A stretch of DNA of 64,000 nt from Segatella copri (lineage in GTDB: Bacteria > Bacteroidota > Bacteroidia > Bacteroidales > Bacteroidaceae), in contig NZ_CP042464.1 of assembly GCF_015074785.1 (NCBI RefSeq), positions 1,364,001-1,428,000 of the forward strand. Reading direction: 5' to 3'. A program made the translations under genes and the position numbers. The notes under the pieces were generated by a model, which made no database searches, was not told where the DNA came from, and was given only the letters and a program-made list of their open reading frames with translations. The number at the start of each line of letters is the position of its first letter. Position 1 is the stretch's first letter. Of this stretch, positions 18,116 to 25,768 are shown in pieces.

Positions 18116-18604
18116 ATGGAACAGAAGTACAACATAGAGCTTATAGAAGAGTATGAAGATATAAACTTCTATAGTATTCATCTTGAAGGAGAAGAACTCT
18201 CTGAATTTGAAAATTTCTTTGAGAAATTTCCAGAAGGATGTTCTTACGATGAAGAAATAGATGTCGTCATTTCATGGTTGGACAAAATCTCCGAACGAGG
18301 AGCTTTGGAACGTTATTTCCGTCCGGAAGGCCACTATGGAGATGGTGTTGGAGTTATCCCAATAGATATTGGTAACAAGATTCGACTCTACTGTATCAGA
18401 TTATCTAACAAAATTCTGATTTTCGGAAACGGAGGAGTCAAAGATGCTAAAAGTTGGCAACAAAGTACAACACTAGCTCCCTATGTAAAACTCTTGATAG
18501 ATACAAGTCGTTTCATTCAATCGAGAATTAAAGATGGAACAATTGTATTAGTTGACAAAGAAATAATTGGAAATTTAAACTTTACAAGAAATGAGAAGAA
18601 GTAA
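18116..18604 (+). CDS. Putative RelE/HigB-like toxin
   Basis: 162 residues from the ATG at 18116. The segment LEGEELSEFENFFEKF, then RYFRPEGHYGDGVG, then KIRLYCIRLSNKILIFGNGGVKDAKSWQQS looks like the core of a RelE/HigB ribonuclease fold (beta strands with a basic-aromatic centre), although the protein is longer than typical toxins (about 100 residues). The gene overlaps the following XRE-type antitoxin-like gene by 14 bases, the toxin-first order of higBA. It is AT-rich compared with the flanking receptor operons, suggesting acquisition. The toxin assignment comes mostly from this arrangement. Confidence 0.55.
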   Translation: MEQKYNIELIEEYEDINFYSIHLEGEELSEFENFFEKFPEGCSYDEEIDVVISWLDKISERGALERYFRPEGHYGDGVGVIPIDIGNKIRLYCIRLSNKILIFGNGGVKDAKSWQQSTTLAPYVKLLIDTSRFIQSRIKDGTIVLVDKEIIGNLNFTRNEKK

Positions 18605-18878
18605 GATTTTAGAAGAACGCCGCAAACATGTTGATCCTGAGATTCGCAGGTCTGTAGATTTGTCTTTCCAAATCGTAGATAGGATACATGACATTCTGGT
18701 TTCTAAAGGGATGAAGCAGAAAGACCTAGCCCTTCTACTCGGAAAACGGGAAGCGGAAATAAGCAAATGGATGCGGGGAACACATAATTTTACAATAGAC
18801 ACTCTTGTATCTATTGAGGATGCTCTCCAAGCTCCGATATTAAATGTAGTTCATCAGGATTTAGAAATATGTGTGTGA
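18591..18878 (+). CDS. XRE-family helix-turn-helix protein, likely antitoxin
   Basis: 95 residues. A central HTH_3 domain (about 33-85) reads HDILVSKGMKQKDLALLLGK then REAEISKWMRGTHNFTIDTL, the classic XRE helix-turn-helix with a recognition helix around EISKWMRG. The gene starts inside the 3' end of the preceding toxin-like gene, consistent with translational coupling and with a HigA-type antitoxin that also represses the operon. No obvious palindromic operator overlaps the promoter at 18081. Confidence 0.8.
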   Translation: MRRSKILEERRKHVDPEIRRSVDLSFQIVDRIHDILVSKGMKQKDLALLLGKREAEISKWMRGTHNFTIDTLVSIEDALQAPILNVVHQDLEICV

Positions 18879-18884
18879 TTTTTT

Positions 18885-18937
18885 AATCGGTCAAGCAAAG
18901 AGCAAACCAATATGGTTTTGCCTTCGCTTGACCGATT
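18885..18937. terminator. Long hairpin after the toxin-antitoxin-like pair
   Basis: AATCGGTCAAGC (18885-18896) pairs perfectly with GCTTGACCGATT (18926-18937), enclosing a partly self-complementary loop. There is no long T tract, so it may be a bidirectional terminator between this pair and the convergent receptor gene at 18984. Confidence 0.5.
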
Positions 18938-18983
18938 GTCATATATTCATTGTTGTATTAAGAGAGTTTCTTCCTAACAAGAA

Positions 18984-21605
18984 CTATAAGCGGCTCTTTT
19001 CTGTATTACCGGCACCCGTACCCTTGTACTTGCTTCTACTAACATTAAACTTATAGCTGAATGAGCACATAAACATTCGGGTATCCGTATATTTTCTGGT
19101 ATAGATATCGCTGGTACCATATACCAATCTTGTGGAATTGCGCATCGTCGCAAAGAGGTCATTGCCCGTCAAAATGACATTCAGGCGGTCATGAAGAAAA
19201 CTTCTACGCAAAGAGACGTCCACTCCTCCTTGTGCCATATAAAGCGGAAGCGCAGAATGGCCCTGCGTGTTCCAACTCATATCAAGATTAAGCGTCCAAC
19301 CGTATGGTAGTGAAAACGCATTATTGAAAGAGCCGATGAATATCGGCTTGCTGTATGCCTTACCACCAATGGTCAGGAACTGCTTTCTAATACCAGCGTC
19401 CAACGTAGGATGCCACCATCCTATCGTCGGCGATGCCGTCAGTCCCACGTAACAAACCTGAGTATGATTCAAATTACGAAAGGTGTACATACTGATTAAC
19501 TCATTGTCATGATACGGTTCTATCACCTGATAGCAAGGATCTACAAGATAACGCCAGTTGGCAAAAAACTGGAACCATTTATATCCCAGATTAATCCCTA
19601 TGCCATGTTCGAAGGTTGACTTGAGCAATGGATTTCCACCCTGATAATAATAGCGACTATTATATTGCACATTACTACTTAACTGACTATAGGAAGGACG
19701 ACTTACCGTCACCTTATAAACCATATTCATTTTCACATTCCCGACAGGAAAGGTCAAGGACACATTCGGAAAGAAATGGTCGTACTTACGACTCTGATTG
19801 GGCACGAAATAATCCTTATTTTCCTCGCTCCAATAATCACCACCAGTATTATAGTAATTGGAAGAAACATGTTCGTATCTGAGGCCTGCATTCAGTTCTA
19901 CCTTGTTTAGTCTCAATCCATAAGAAACAAAGGCTGCAAGATTACTTTCCTTCACTTGGTCGTCCGTCTTGCCTGGCAAGTCAGTTCCCTGTTCATCTAT
20001 AGTATAAAGATTGGCACGGCAACTTTCGGTAAACTCATTACCAACCTTCAGAGTACCTTTCCATACCGGAAAGCTCAGTACCAGCTTAGATGCATACATC
20101 CAACTATCAGCCGTGAAATCAGATTCTATCGTACGAGAATCTCCGCCCTCCATTCCAGTTTCTTCAGAATATTGAGTCTGTCCTGTTTTACGAAGATATA
20201 TTTCCCCATTCCATTCTATGCTCACCTTTCCTATCTGTCCGGCATAATAAGCCGTAATATCCTGCGTAGGTCGGCTTTTGAAACGACAATACATATCATT
20301 TGTATAGCTTTCTGTCTTGGAGCCATTCTTCCAGACATCCATCAGCGAATTCCATCCACCCCGACTATAAGGATTGATGTTCACCTCGTAAGTGGCACCC
20401 ACGGAATGCTTATCATTAAAAACATAATTAAAACCAAGACTTCCACTGGTATAGTAACTCTTGTTTTTGATAATCAAATCTTCGTCGATGCTCATGAGCG
20501 TCTTGCCGTAGAGTTTGTTATCATTATGCTGATCCTGATAGCCCTGAGACAAACCGCCATACAAATTGGAGAAGATATCCAATCCCCGATAGCGATAGTT
20601 CAAATCGAGGACTTCACGATGATTGTTCTGATGATTGCGCTGATAGACTTGCCGATAAGTCAATCCCAAACCTTCTCCTTTTTTTCTTGTCGTCTTGATT
20701 CTGATGACAGACTGATAGGTTGCATCGTATTCTGAACCCGGCTCGGTTATCACCTCCACATGTTTGATGTCAGAAGAACTCAATCTATCGAGATCAATGG
20801 TTCCCTTGATTTTCTTGTTATCGATATAAATCAAAGGTTTACCTTTTCCCAAGACTTCTATATCACCGTTCTTCTGCATCACTCTCGGAAGATGTTTCAA
20901 TACATCTTCTGCCGAGCCCATTTTCTCCAAGGATGTACCTTCTACCTGAGCCACCAATCCTTCAGAAGTCATTCTGAAAGGCTGTCGATGTCCTTTCACT
21001 ACAATTTTCTGCAGGTTCATTGTTGCCTCTTTCAGAGTTATTGTCCCTATCTTACCTATATTATATGTATTGCTTGTCGTAATATAGCCCACGCAACTAA
21101 CTCTTACTATCGCCGTTCTAGCTTCGCAGGGAATTACGAACTGACCGTTCTCATTCGTCACGCCGCCATTTATCAATGAAGAATCACGAACATTCAGCAG
21201 GGCTACATTGGCGAAATCTACAGGGCGATTCTTATTGTCGATGATACGGCCTATCATCTTGGTGGGAGTCTTCTGCGTACACTCCACCATGATATTATCC
21301 TCCACCTGCGTCATCTTGATGGGATAGAATCCTATCAGCTGCATGATGGCATCGGGAACACTCTGGTTTCTGATGCTCTTGGTCACCCTGAAATCCTCCA
21401 GCTCATCATACACGAAGTTGATGGTGTACTTATGCTGGCGGGCGTTCAAATCCTTCAACGCCGCCGAGAACGACACATTATTATATTGTCGGGTGATGCG
21501 CTGGGCATAAGACTGCTGAACCAAAAGCAACAGGAAGAGAAGAAGAAGCTCTCTGATAAGCTTGCCGCTAACGGGCATTGGTTTCCATAAATCTCTCATA
21601 AACAT
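18984..21605 (-). CDS. STN-domain TonB-dependent receptor (sigma-regulated), second copy
   Basis: 873 residues; an alternative start two codons later is possible. Signal peptide around LIRELLLLFLLLLVQQSYAQ, STN domain (about 40-120: FSAALKDLNARQHKYTINFV), carboxypeptidase-regulatory-like domain (about 123-212), plug (about 220-330: LEKMGSAEDVLKHLPRVMQK, PLIYIDNKKIKG) and beta-barrel ending SKYKGTGAGNTEKSRL. Layout matches the 14035 receptor: anti-sigma gene 11 bases upstream, then ECF. Plug and barrel differ strongly from 14035, so the ligand probably differs, while the regulatory-like domain is about 91% identical in DNA. Unknown ligand. Confidence 0.9.
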   Translation of the reverse strand: MFMRDLWKPMPVSGKLIRELLLLFLLLLVQQSYAQRITRQYNNVSFSAALKDLNARQHKYTINFVYDELEDFRVTKSIRNQSVPDAIMQLIGFYPIKMTQVEDNIMVECTQKTPTKMIGRIIDNKNRPVDFANVALLNVRDSSLINGGVTNENGQFVIPCEARTAIVRVSCVGYITTSNTYNIGKIGTITLKEATMNLQKIVVKGHRQPFRMTSEGLVAQVEGTSLEKMGSAEDVLKHLPRVMQKNGDIEVLGKGKPLIYIDNKKIKGTIDLDRLSSSDIKHVEVITEPGSEYDATYQSVIRIKTTRKKGEGLGLTYRQVYQRNHQNNHREVLDLNYRYRGLDIFSNLYGGLSQGYQDQHNDNKLYGKTLMSIDEDLIIKNKSYYTSGSLGFNYVFNDKHSVGATYEVNINPYSRGGWNSLMDVWKNGSKTESYTNDMYCRFKSRPTQDITAYYAGQIGKVSIEWNGEIYLRKTGQTQYSEETGMEGGDSRTIESDFTADSWMYASKLVLSFPVWKGTLKVGNEFTESCRANLYTIDEQGTDLPGKTDDQVKESNLAAFVSYGLRLNKVELNAGLRYEHVSSNYYNTGGDYWSEENKDYFVPNQSRKYDHFFPNVSLTFPVGNVKMNMVYKVTVSRPSYSQLSSNVQYNSRYYYQGGNPLLKSTFEHGIGINLGYKWFQFFANWRYLVDPCYQVIEPYHDNELISMYTFRNLNHTQVCYVGLTASPTIGWWHPTLDAGIRKQFLTIGGKAYSKPIFIGSFNNAFSLPYGWTLNLDMSWNTQGHSALPLYMAQGGVDVSLRRSFLHDRLNVILTGNDLFATMRNSTRLVYGTSDIYTRKYTDTRMFMCSFSYKFNVSRSKYKGTGAGNTEKSRL

Positions 21606-21616
21606 ATCCTCCTATC

Positions 21617-22324
21617 TTATTTCACCAACAATGTACCGTCAATATACTCTATCTGTATGCGGTCGAAAGCATTCAAAATCTCCAGGTTCTGCTCTAATGT
21701 CTTCGTCTTGTTCCAGTTGAAGAAGAGACGGATGTGCTGGGCACCAGCATCCACATACTCCACCTTGACATGATAGAATCCGGATAGTTGAGCCAGAATG
21801 GTTCCCAATTCAGCATCATCAAACACCAACGGCTTCATATCAAGAGAATCCTTGTTCTCTGCTGTTGCAGCACGAAGACTGTCATTCGGCAGCGCCTGGG
21901 TTGTTGCCAGCTGTTCTGTCGCAGCCTTGTTATCCGCTGCCTGATCAGAAGCCGGGAATCCCAACCAGCCATTGTGAATCGCAGCCAAGGCTACACCCGA
22001 AAGGAAGATGATGCCAACGATGGATGCAGCAATCTTCATCCGGTTGCGATAAGCGTCCTTGGCTCTGCCGGCATCCATCGCCAACTTATCCTCATGATGT
22101 GCCTGAACAAACTCCTTCCAAGCCCCATCCACATCCACGTCCTTCGGATTGGCTTTCTTGCCAGCCATTCTCGCCATCGCCAGTTCATGGAAGAACTCCT
22201 TCACTTCCTCATCGTCAAGTAGGCGCTCCACCTGCTCGTCGGTATATTTCTCGGGATGCTCCTGCATGTCAAAGAGCATCATCCGCTTTTCTTCTTTACT
22301 CATGTTTGTCATTGTCTTGCTCAT
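21617..22324 (-). CDS. Anti-sigma factor (FecR-like, minimal form), second copy
   Basis: 235 residues with the same plan as the protein at 16595: charged helical N-terminus (KEEKRMMLFDMQEHPEKYTD), one membrane helix (IAASIVGIIFLSGVALAAIH, about 93-112) and a C-terminal DUF4974-type domain (LVFDDAELGTILAQLSGFYH onward, ending DGTLLVK). The FecR beta-domain is again absent. Its start overlaps the ECF stop by four bases (ATGA type), indicating translational coupling, and the receptor follows 11 bases downstream. Confidence 0.82.
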   Translation of the reverse strand: MSKTMTNMSKEEKRMMLFDMQEHPEKYTDEQVERLLDDEEVKEFFHELAMARMAGKKANPKDVDVDGAWKEFVQAHHEDKLAMDAGRAKDAYRNRMKIAASIVGIIFLSGVALAAIHNGWLGFPASDQAADNKAATEQLATTQALPNDSLRAATAENKDSLDMKPLVFDDAELGTILAQLSGFYHVKVEYVDAGAQHIRLFFNWNKTKTLEQNLEILNAFDRIQIEYIDGTLLVK

Positions 22325-22800
22325 TTAAATTGTTTCTTAATCCAGTCCATCGCCTTCGAGAGATGGTTGAATACCGTCACCTTGCTCACTCCCACTTCAT
22401 CAGCCACCTCCTGATAAGATTTCGCCTGAAGATAGCGCAGACGGAAAATGAGTTGCCGGATAGGCGGTTCCAGGTCTTCGATGAGAAGCATCAGCCGGTC
22501 GAGTCGCTCGTCGGTCTCTTCTGAGAGAATCACATCGGCATCATCCAGCAGCAGCTTCGCCACCCTTTCCTTCACGCTCTTATGAGCTATCAGGTTGAGA
22601 CAGCGGTTGCGTACGCTCCGCATCAAGTAACCGTCCTCACTCCCAGGCACCAGAACCACATCATCGGCAAGAATCTGGGCGAATACTTCACTCACCACAT
22701 CCTTGCTCTCGTCATCATCCGAAAGAATGCATCTGGCCAGATTGTACATCTTCGCGTAATGCTGACGGAATAACTGTTCTATGTCCTTTTTTCTGTTCAT
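22321..22800 (-). CDS. ECF-type RNA polymerase sigma factor
   Basis: 159 residues. Region 2: FRQHYAKMYNLARCILSDDD, ESKDVVSEVFAQI and VRNRCLNLIAHKSVKE. Region 4: LEPPIRQLIFRLRYLQAKSY with helix-turn-helix EVADEVGVSKVTVFNHLSKA. It heads the second sigma/anti-sigma/receptor operon and overlaps the anti-sigma gene by four bases. The minus-strand -7 element at 22911-22918 provides its basal promoter. Confidence 0.94.
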   Translation of the reverse strand: MNRKKDIEQLFRQHYAKMYNLARCILSDDDESKDVVSEVFAQILADDVVLVPGSEDGYLMRSVRNRCLNLIAHKSVKERVAKLLLDDADVILSEETDERLDRLMLLIEDLEPPIRQLIFRLRYLQAKSYQEVADEVGVSKVTVFNHLSKAMDWIKKQFK

Positions 22801-22910
22801 ATACTATCTATACAGTTGAGCCAAGCGAAAAACTAAGCAAAACATCAACTTTTTTGTTTTTTCCTTTAAATCCGAATCGAAATCACCAAGAATCTCCCCG
22901 GATTGGAATG

Positions 22911-22918
22911 CAAAAGTA
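22911..22918 (-). promoter_or_regulatory. -7 promoter element of the second sigma/anti-sigma/receptor operon
   Basis: CAAAAGTA reads TACTTTTG on the minus strand, about 110 bases before the ECF start. The 302-base gap 22801-23102 otherwise holds only this and the divergent promoter at 23002. Confidence 0.5.
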
Positions 22919-23001
22919 CACAATCTATCGGAGATAGAAGACAAATGGTAAGGATAAATCGATTTTCAGTTGATTTATTTGTTCATTCCAACATTTTTTA
23001 G

Positions 23002-23009
23002 TACTTTTG
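23002..23009 (+). promoter_or_regulatory. -7 promoter element of the radical SAM-pyridoxamine kinase genes
   Basis: TACTTTTG with a T-rich stretch upstream. The leader to the ATG at 23103 is about 85 nt, and AGGAGAA (about 23091-23097) serves as ribosome binding site. Confidence 0.55.
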
Positions 23010-23102
23010 CCCACCAAATTACGAACAAGTAAATAAGATTGGTATAAAATAGGTATTACCAAGATAAAATAAAGAATAGATTAGATAAAGGAGAATAAGA
23101 TT

Positions 23103-23870
23103 ATGTCAACGATTATTTATCCATCACCGATATTCGGTCCGGTAAACTCCCGTCGTCTGGGAGTTTCACTGGGCATCAACCTCATGCCATCTGATGGCAA
23201 GGTCTGTTCATTCGACTGCGTTTATTGCGAATGCGGATTCAACGCTGACTTCCGTCCTAAGAAGAAGCGCCCTACCCGCGAGGAGGTAAGAGAAGGATTG
23301 GAGAAGGTTCTGAAAGAACGCCACGACAACAACCAGCCTCTGGACGACATCACCTTCGCAGGAAACGGTGAACCTACGGGACACCCTGACTTCAAGGGAA
23401 TCGTGGAAGATACGATGGAACTCTGCAAGAAATATTTCCCTGAAGCACAAGTATCCGTACTCAGCAACGCCACCTATATATATAAGGAGGAAGTGAGAGA
23501 GGCGCTGATGCTCGTGGATAACAACATCCTGAAACTGGATACTGTGGATATGGATTACATCAAGAAGCTGGACCGCCCTCAGCAGCCTAACTACGACGTG
23601 AAGGATGTAATCAAATATCTGAAGATGTTTAAGGGGCACGTCATCATCCAGACCATGTTCCTGAGAGGTGACGGTTTGGACAATACCAGCGAGCATTTCG
23701 TAGCTCCTTGGCTGGAGGCAGTGAAAGACATCCAGCCTCAGCAGGTAATGGTTTATACCATCGCCCGCGAAACACCAGACAAGTTGCTGGAAAAGGCACC
23801 AAAGGAAGTTCTCGATGCCATCAAGGAGCGTGTTGAGGCTCTGGGCATCAAGTGTACAGCCAGCTATTAA
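23103..23870 (+). CDS. Radical SAM protein (COG0731-like)
   Basis: 255 residues. The cluster-binding motif is CSFDCVYCECG (CX3CX2C, about residues 37-44), preceded by FGPVNSRRLGVSLGINLMPS, which is typical of the COG0731 group of radical SAM proteins. GNGEPTGHPDF (about 93-103) is the GGEP-like SAM-binding motif. The enzyme should bind a [4Fe-4S] cluster and cleave S-adenosylmethionine; COG0731 members include tRNA-wyosine synthase relatives, but the bacterial members have no established substrate. It is followed 45 bases later by pyridoxamine kinase and then an EamA permease, all in the same direction. Confidence 0.85.
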   Translation: MSTIIYPSPIFGPVNSRRLGVSLGINLMPSDGKVCSFDCVYCECGFNADFRPKKKRPTREEVREGLEKVLKERHDNNQPLDDITFAGNGEPTGHPDFKGIVEDTMELCKKYFPEAQVSVLSNATYIYKEEVREALMLVDNNILKLDTVDMDYIKKLDRPQQPNYDVKDVIKYLKMFKGHVIIQTMFLRGDGLDNTSEHFVAPWLEAVKDIQPQQVMVYTIARETPDKLLEKAPKEVLDAIKERVEALGIKCTASY

Positions 23871-23915
23871 GAGATAATCAGGATAAGAAAGAAAAGCAAG
23901 TAGAAAAAAGAAAGA

Positions 23916-24737
23916 ATGAAAGCGAAAAGTAATATCCTTATTATCAGCGACATGTGTGGCTACGGAAAGGTATCTGCCGCTGTTCAGATGCCTATCCTCT
24001 CTTATATGGGACTCGATGTGTTCAATCTGCCCACCATGCTCATCAGTAACACCTTCCCATACGGCAAGTATGCCATTCTGGAATGCACTTCATATATCGA
24101 GGAAGCCTTGCAGAAGTGGAACGAACTGGGCATTCATTTTGATGCCATCACCACGGGTTTCATGGCTTCGGAGCGTCAGGCTAAGCTGGTGGCACGTTAT
24201 TGCAGAGAACAGGCAGCACTGGGCACCGACATCTATGTGGATCCCGTGATGGGCGATTACGGCAAGCTCTATGGTGGAGCCAGTGAGAGTACCGTGAGAT
24301 GCATGAAGGAGATGCTGAGCGTATCGCATCTCTGTTTTCCCAACTATACCGAGGCTTGTCTGCTGACGGATTCGGAATACAAGGAAGAGGGAATCTCGGA
24401 GAAGGAAGCCTATGAACTGATAGATAAACTGAGAGCCATCGGTTCCCACTCCGTACTCATCACCTCGTGCATCGTAGAGGGTCAGCATGCCGTAGTAGGT
24501 TTCAATCATCTTACAAAAGAGTATTTCCTCCTGCCCTACGAAGAAATCCCCGTTCAGTTCCCGGGCACCGGCGACATCTTCTCCAGCATCATCGTGGGCA
24601 GACTGAAGGATGGCGATCAGCTTCGCCATGCCACCCGCATCGCCATGGATACCCTGCGCAACTGGATAGACATCAACAAGGATGACAAGGACAAGAACCG
24701 AGGAATTCCGATAGAAAGACATCTGGGGGACTTGTAG
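23916..24737 (+). CDS. Pyridoxamine/pyridoxal kinase
   Basis: 273 residues of the ribokinase-like fold. It starts NILIISDMCGYGKVSAAVQM, continues with LPTMLISNTFPYGKY, has VDPVMGDYGKLYGG and the anion-hole/catalytic motif FPGTGDIFSSIIVGRL near the C-terminus (GTGD, Asp as base). This matches PdxY-type kinases that phosphorylate pyridoxal or pyridoxamine in vitamin B6 salvage; hydroxymethylpyrimidine kinase is the alternative within the same fold. It is probably in an operon with the preceding radical SAM gene; the EamA transporter follows 48 bases later and could move a related metabolite, which is speculation. Confidence 0.85.
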   Translation: MKAKSNILIISDMCGYGKVSAAVQMPILSYMGLDVFNLPTMLISNTFPYGKYAILECTSYIEEALQKWNELGIHFDAITTGFMASERQAKLVARYCREQAALGTDIYVDPVMGDYGKLYGGASESTVRCMKEMLSVSHLCFPNYTEACLLTDSEYKEEGISEKEAYELIDKLRAIGSHSVLITSCIVEGQHAVVGFNHLTKEYFLLPYEEIPVQFPGTGDIFSSIIVGRLKDGDQLRHATRIAMDTLRNWIDINKDDKDKNRGIPIERHLGDL

Positions 24738-24785
24738 ATTGCCATTTAGCAAACACAGAAGCAAGGGAATACCAATTAAATTATA

Positions 24786-25724
24786 ATGGAAAAGAAAGAA
24801 ACAAATACACTCAGTATATTTCAGCGCCCGGTATGGGTAAGCCTGTTCGCCCTTACGGCTGCTATCTCGTGGGGATGGGCTTACCCATTGATAAAAATGG
24901 GAATGGAGGAATATCAGATTACAGCAGACATGACCGGAAGCAAGATGCTTTTTGCCGGCATCCGCTTCTTCATCTCCGGTATCATCATCCTTGCCATCGC
25001 AAGAAGTTCACACCGTGAATTCGGATTCAAGAAGAAAGCTGTTCAAGAGAATGTCTGGTTCCTTCTCCTCTATGCACTCCTCAACACCACCCTTCATTAT
25101 GCTTTCTTCTATTTCGGACTCTCGCATAATGCAGGAGCACGTTCGGCGATACTCAATTCTATGAGCGTCTTCACGGTGGTTATCCTTGCCTGTATCTTCT
25201 TCAAGAGCGACAGGATGACGTGGCAAAAGGCATTGGGCTGCATCATCGGATTCCTAGGCATCCTAGCCTTGAACCTTGGCGGAAAGGAAAGCGGTAGTTT
25301 CACTTTCCTGGGCGATGGTATGATTATCCTCAACGCCCTGTGTGGAGCCAGTGCTTCCCTGCTGACCCGAGGATTGAGCAAGAGAGTGGATGTTTTCGTA
25401 GGAACCGGTTATTCGCTGAGTATCGGTGGAGCCTTGCTGGTGATTCCTGCATTGTTAATGGGTGGCTATCTGCCAGTCATCAGCCTCTGGGGCATCACCA
25501 TCCTTCTGCTGCTCATTGCCATCTCAACCATCAGTTTCGCTCTCTACAATAAACTATTGAGCTGCAATCCCGTAGGAAAGGTAGCAATATACAATTCGCT
25601 CATCCCCGTAGTAGGAGCCATCACCTCCTGCCTCTGTCTTGGTGAAACCTTCTACTGGAAGTATCTGATAGCAGGCGCATTGGCTACTGCCGGAATTTAT
25701 ATCATCAATAAAGGGAAGAAATAA
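24786..25724 (+). CDS. EamA/DMT-family permease
   Basis: 312 residues with ten hydrophobic segments in two repeated halves, typical of drug/metabolite transporters. The first EamA repeat starts WVSLFALTAAISWGWAYPLI, and the end of that half carries ALLNTTLHYAFFYFGLSHNA and SAILNSMSVFTVVILACIFF. The second half begins about residue 165 (DGMIILNALCGASASLLTRG) and ends YLIAGALATAGIYIINKGKK. The substrate is not predictable; DMT members export amino acids, nucleotides or small metabolites from the cytoplasm. It closes a three-gene block and is convergent with the receptor at 25769. Confidence 0.88.
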   Translation: MEKKETNTLSIFQRPVWVSLFALTAAISWGWAYPLIKMGMEEYQITADMTGSKMLFAGIRFFISGIIILAIARSSHREFGFKKKAVQENVWFLLLYALLNTTLHYAFFYFGLSHNAGARSAILNSMSVFTVVILACIFFKSDRMTWQKALGCIIGFLGILALNLGGKESGSFTFLGDGMIILNALCGASASLLTRGLSKRVDVFVGTGYSLSIGGALLVIPALLMGGYLPVISLWGITILLLLIAISTISFALYNKLLSCNPVGKVAIYNSLIPVVGAITSCLCLGETFYWKYLIAGALATAGIYIINKGKK

Positions 25725-25768
25725 ATTCCGGCTGTTGCCAATGCAACCCATATAGAAAGCAAAGCCAA

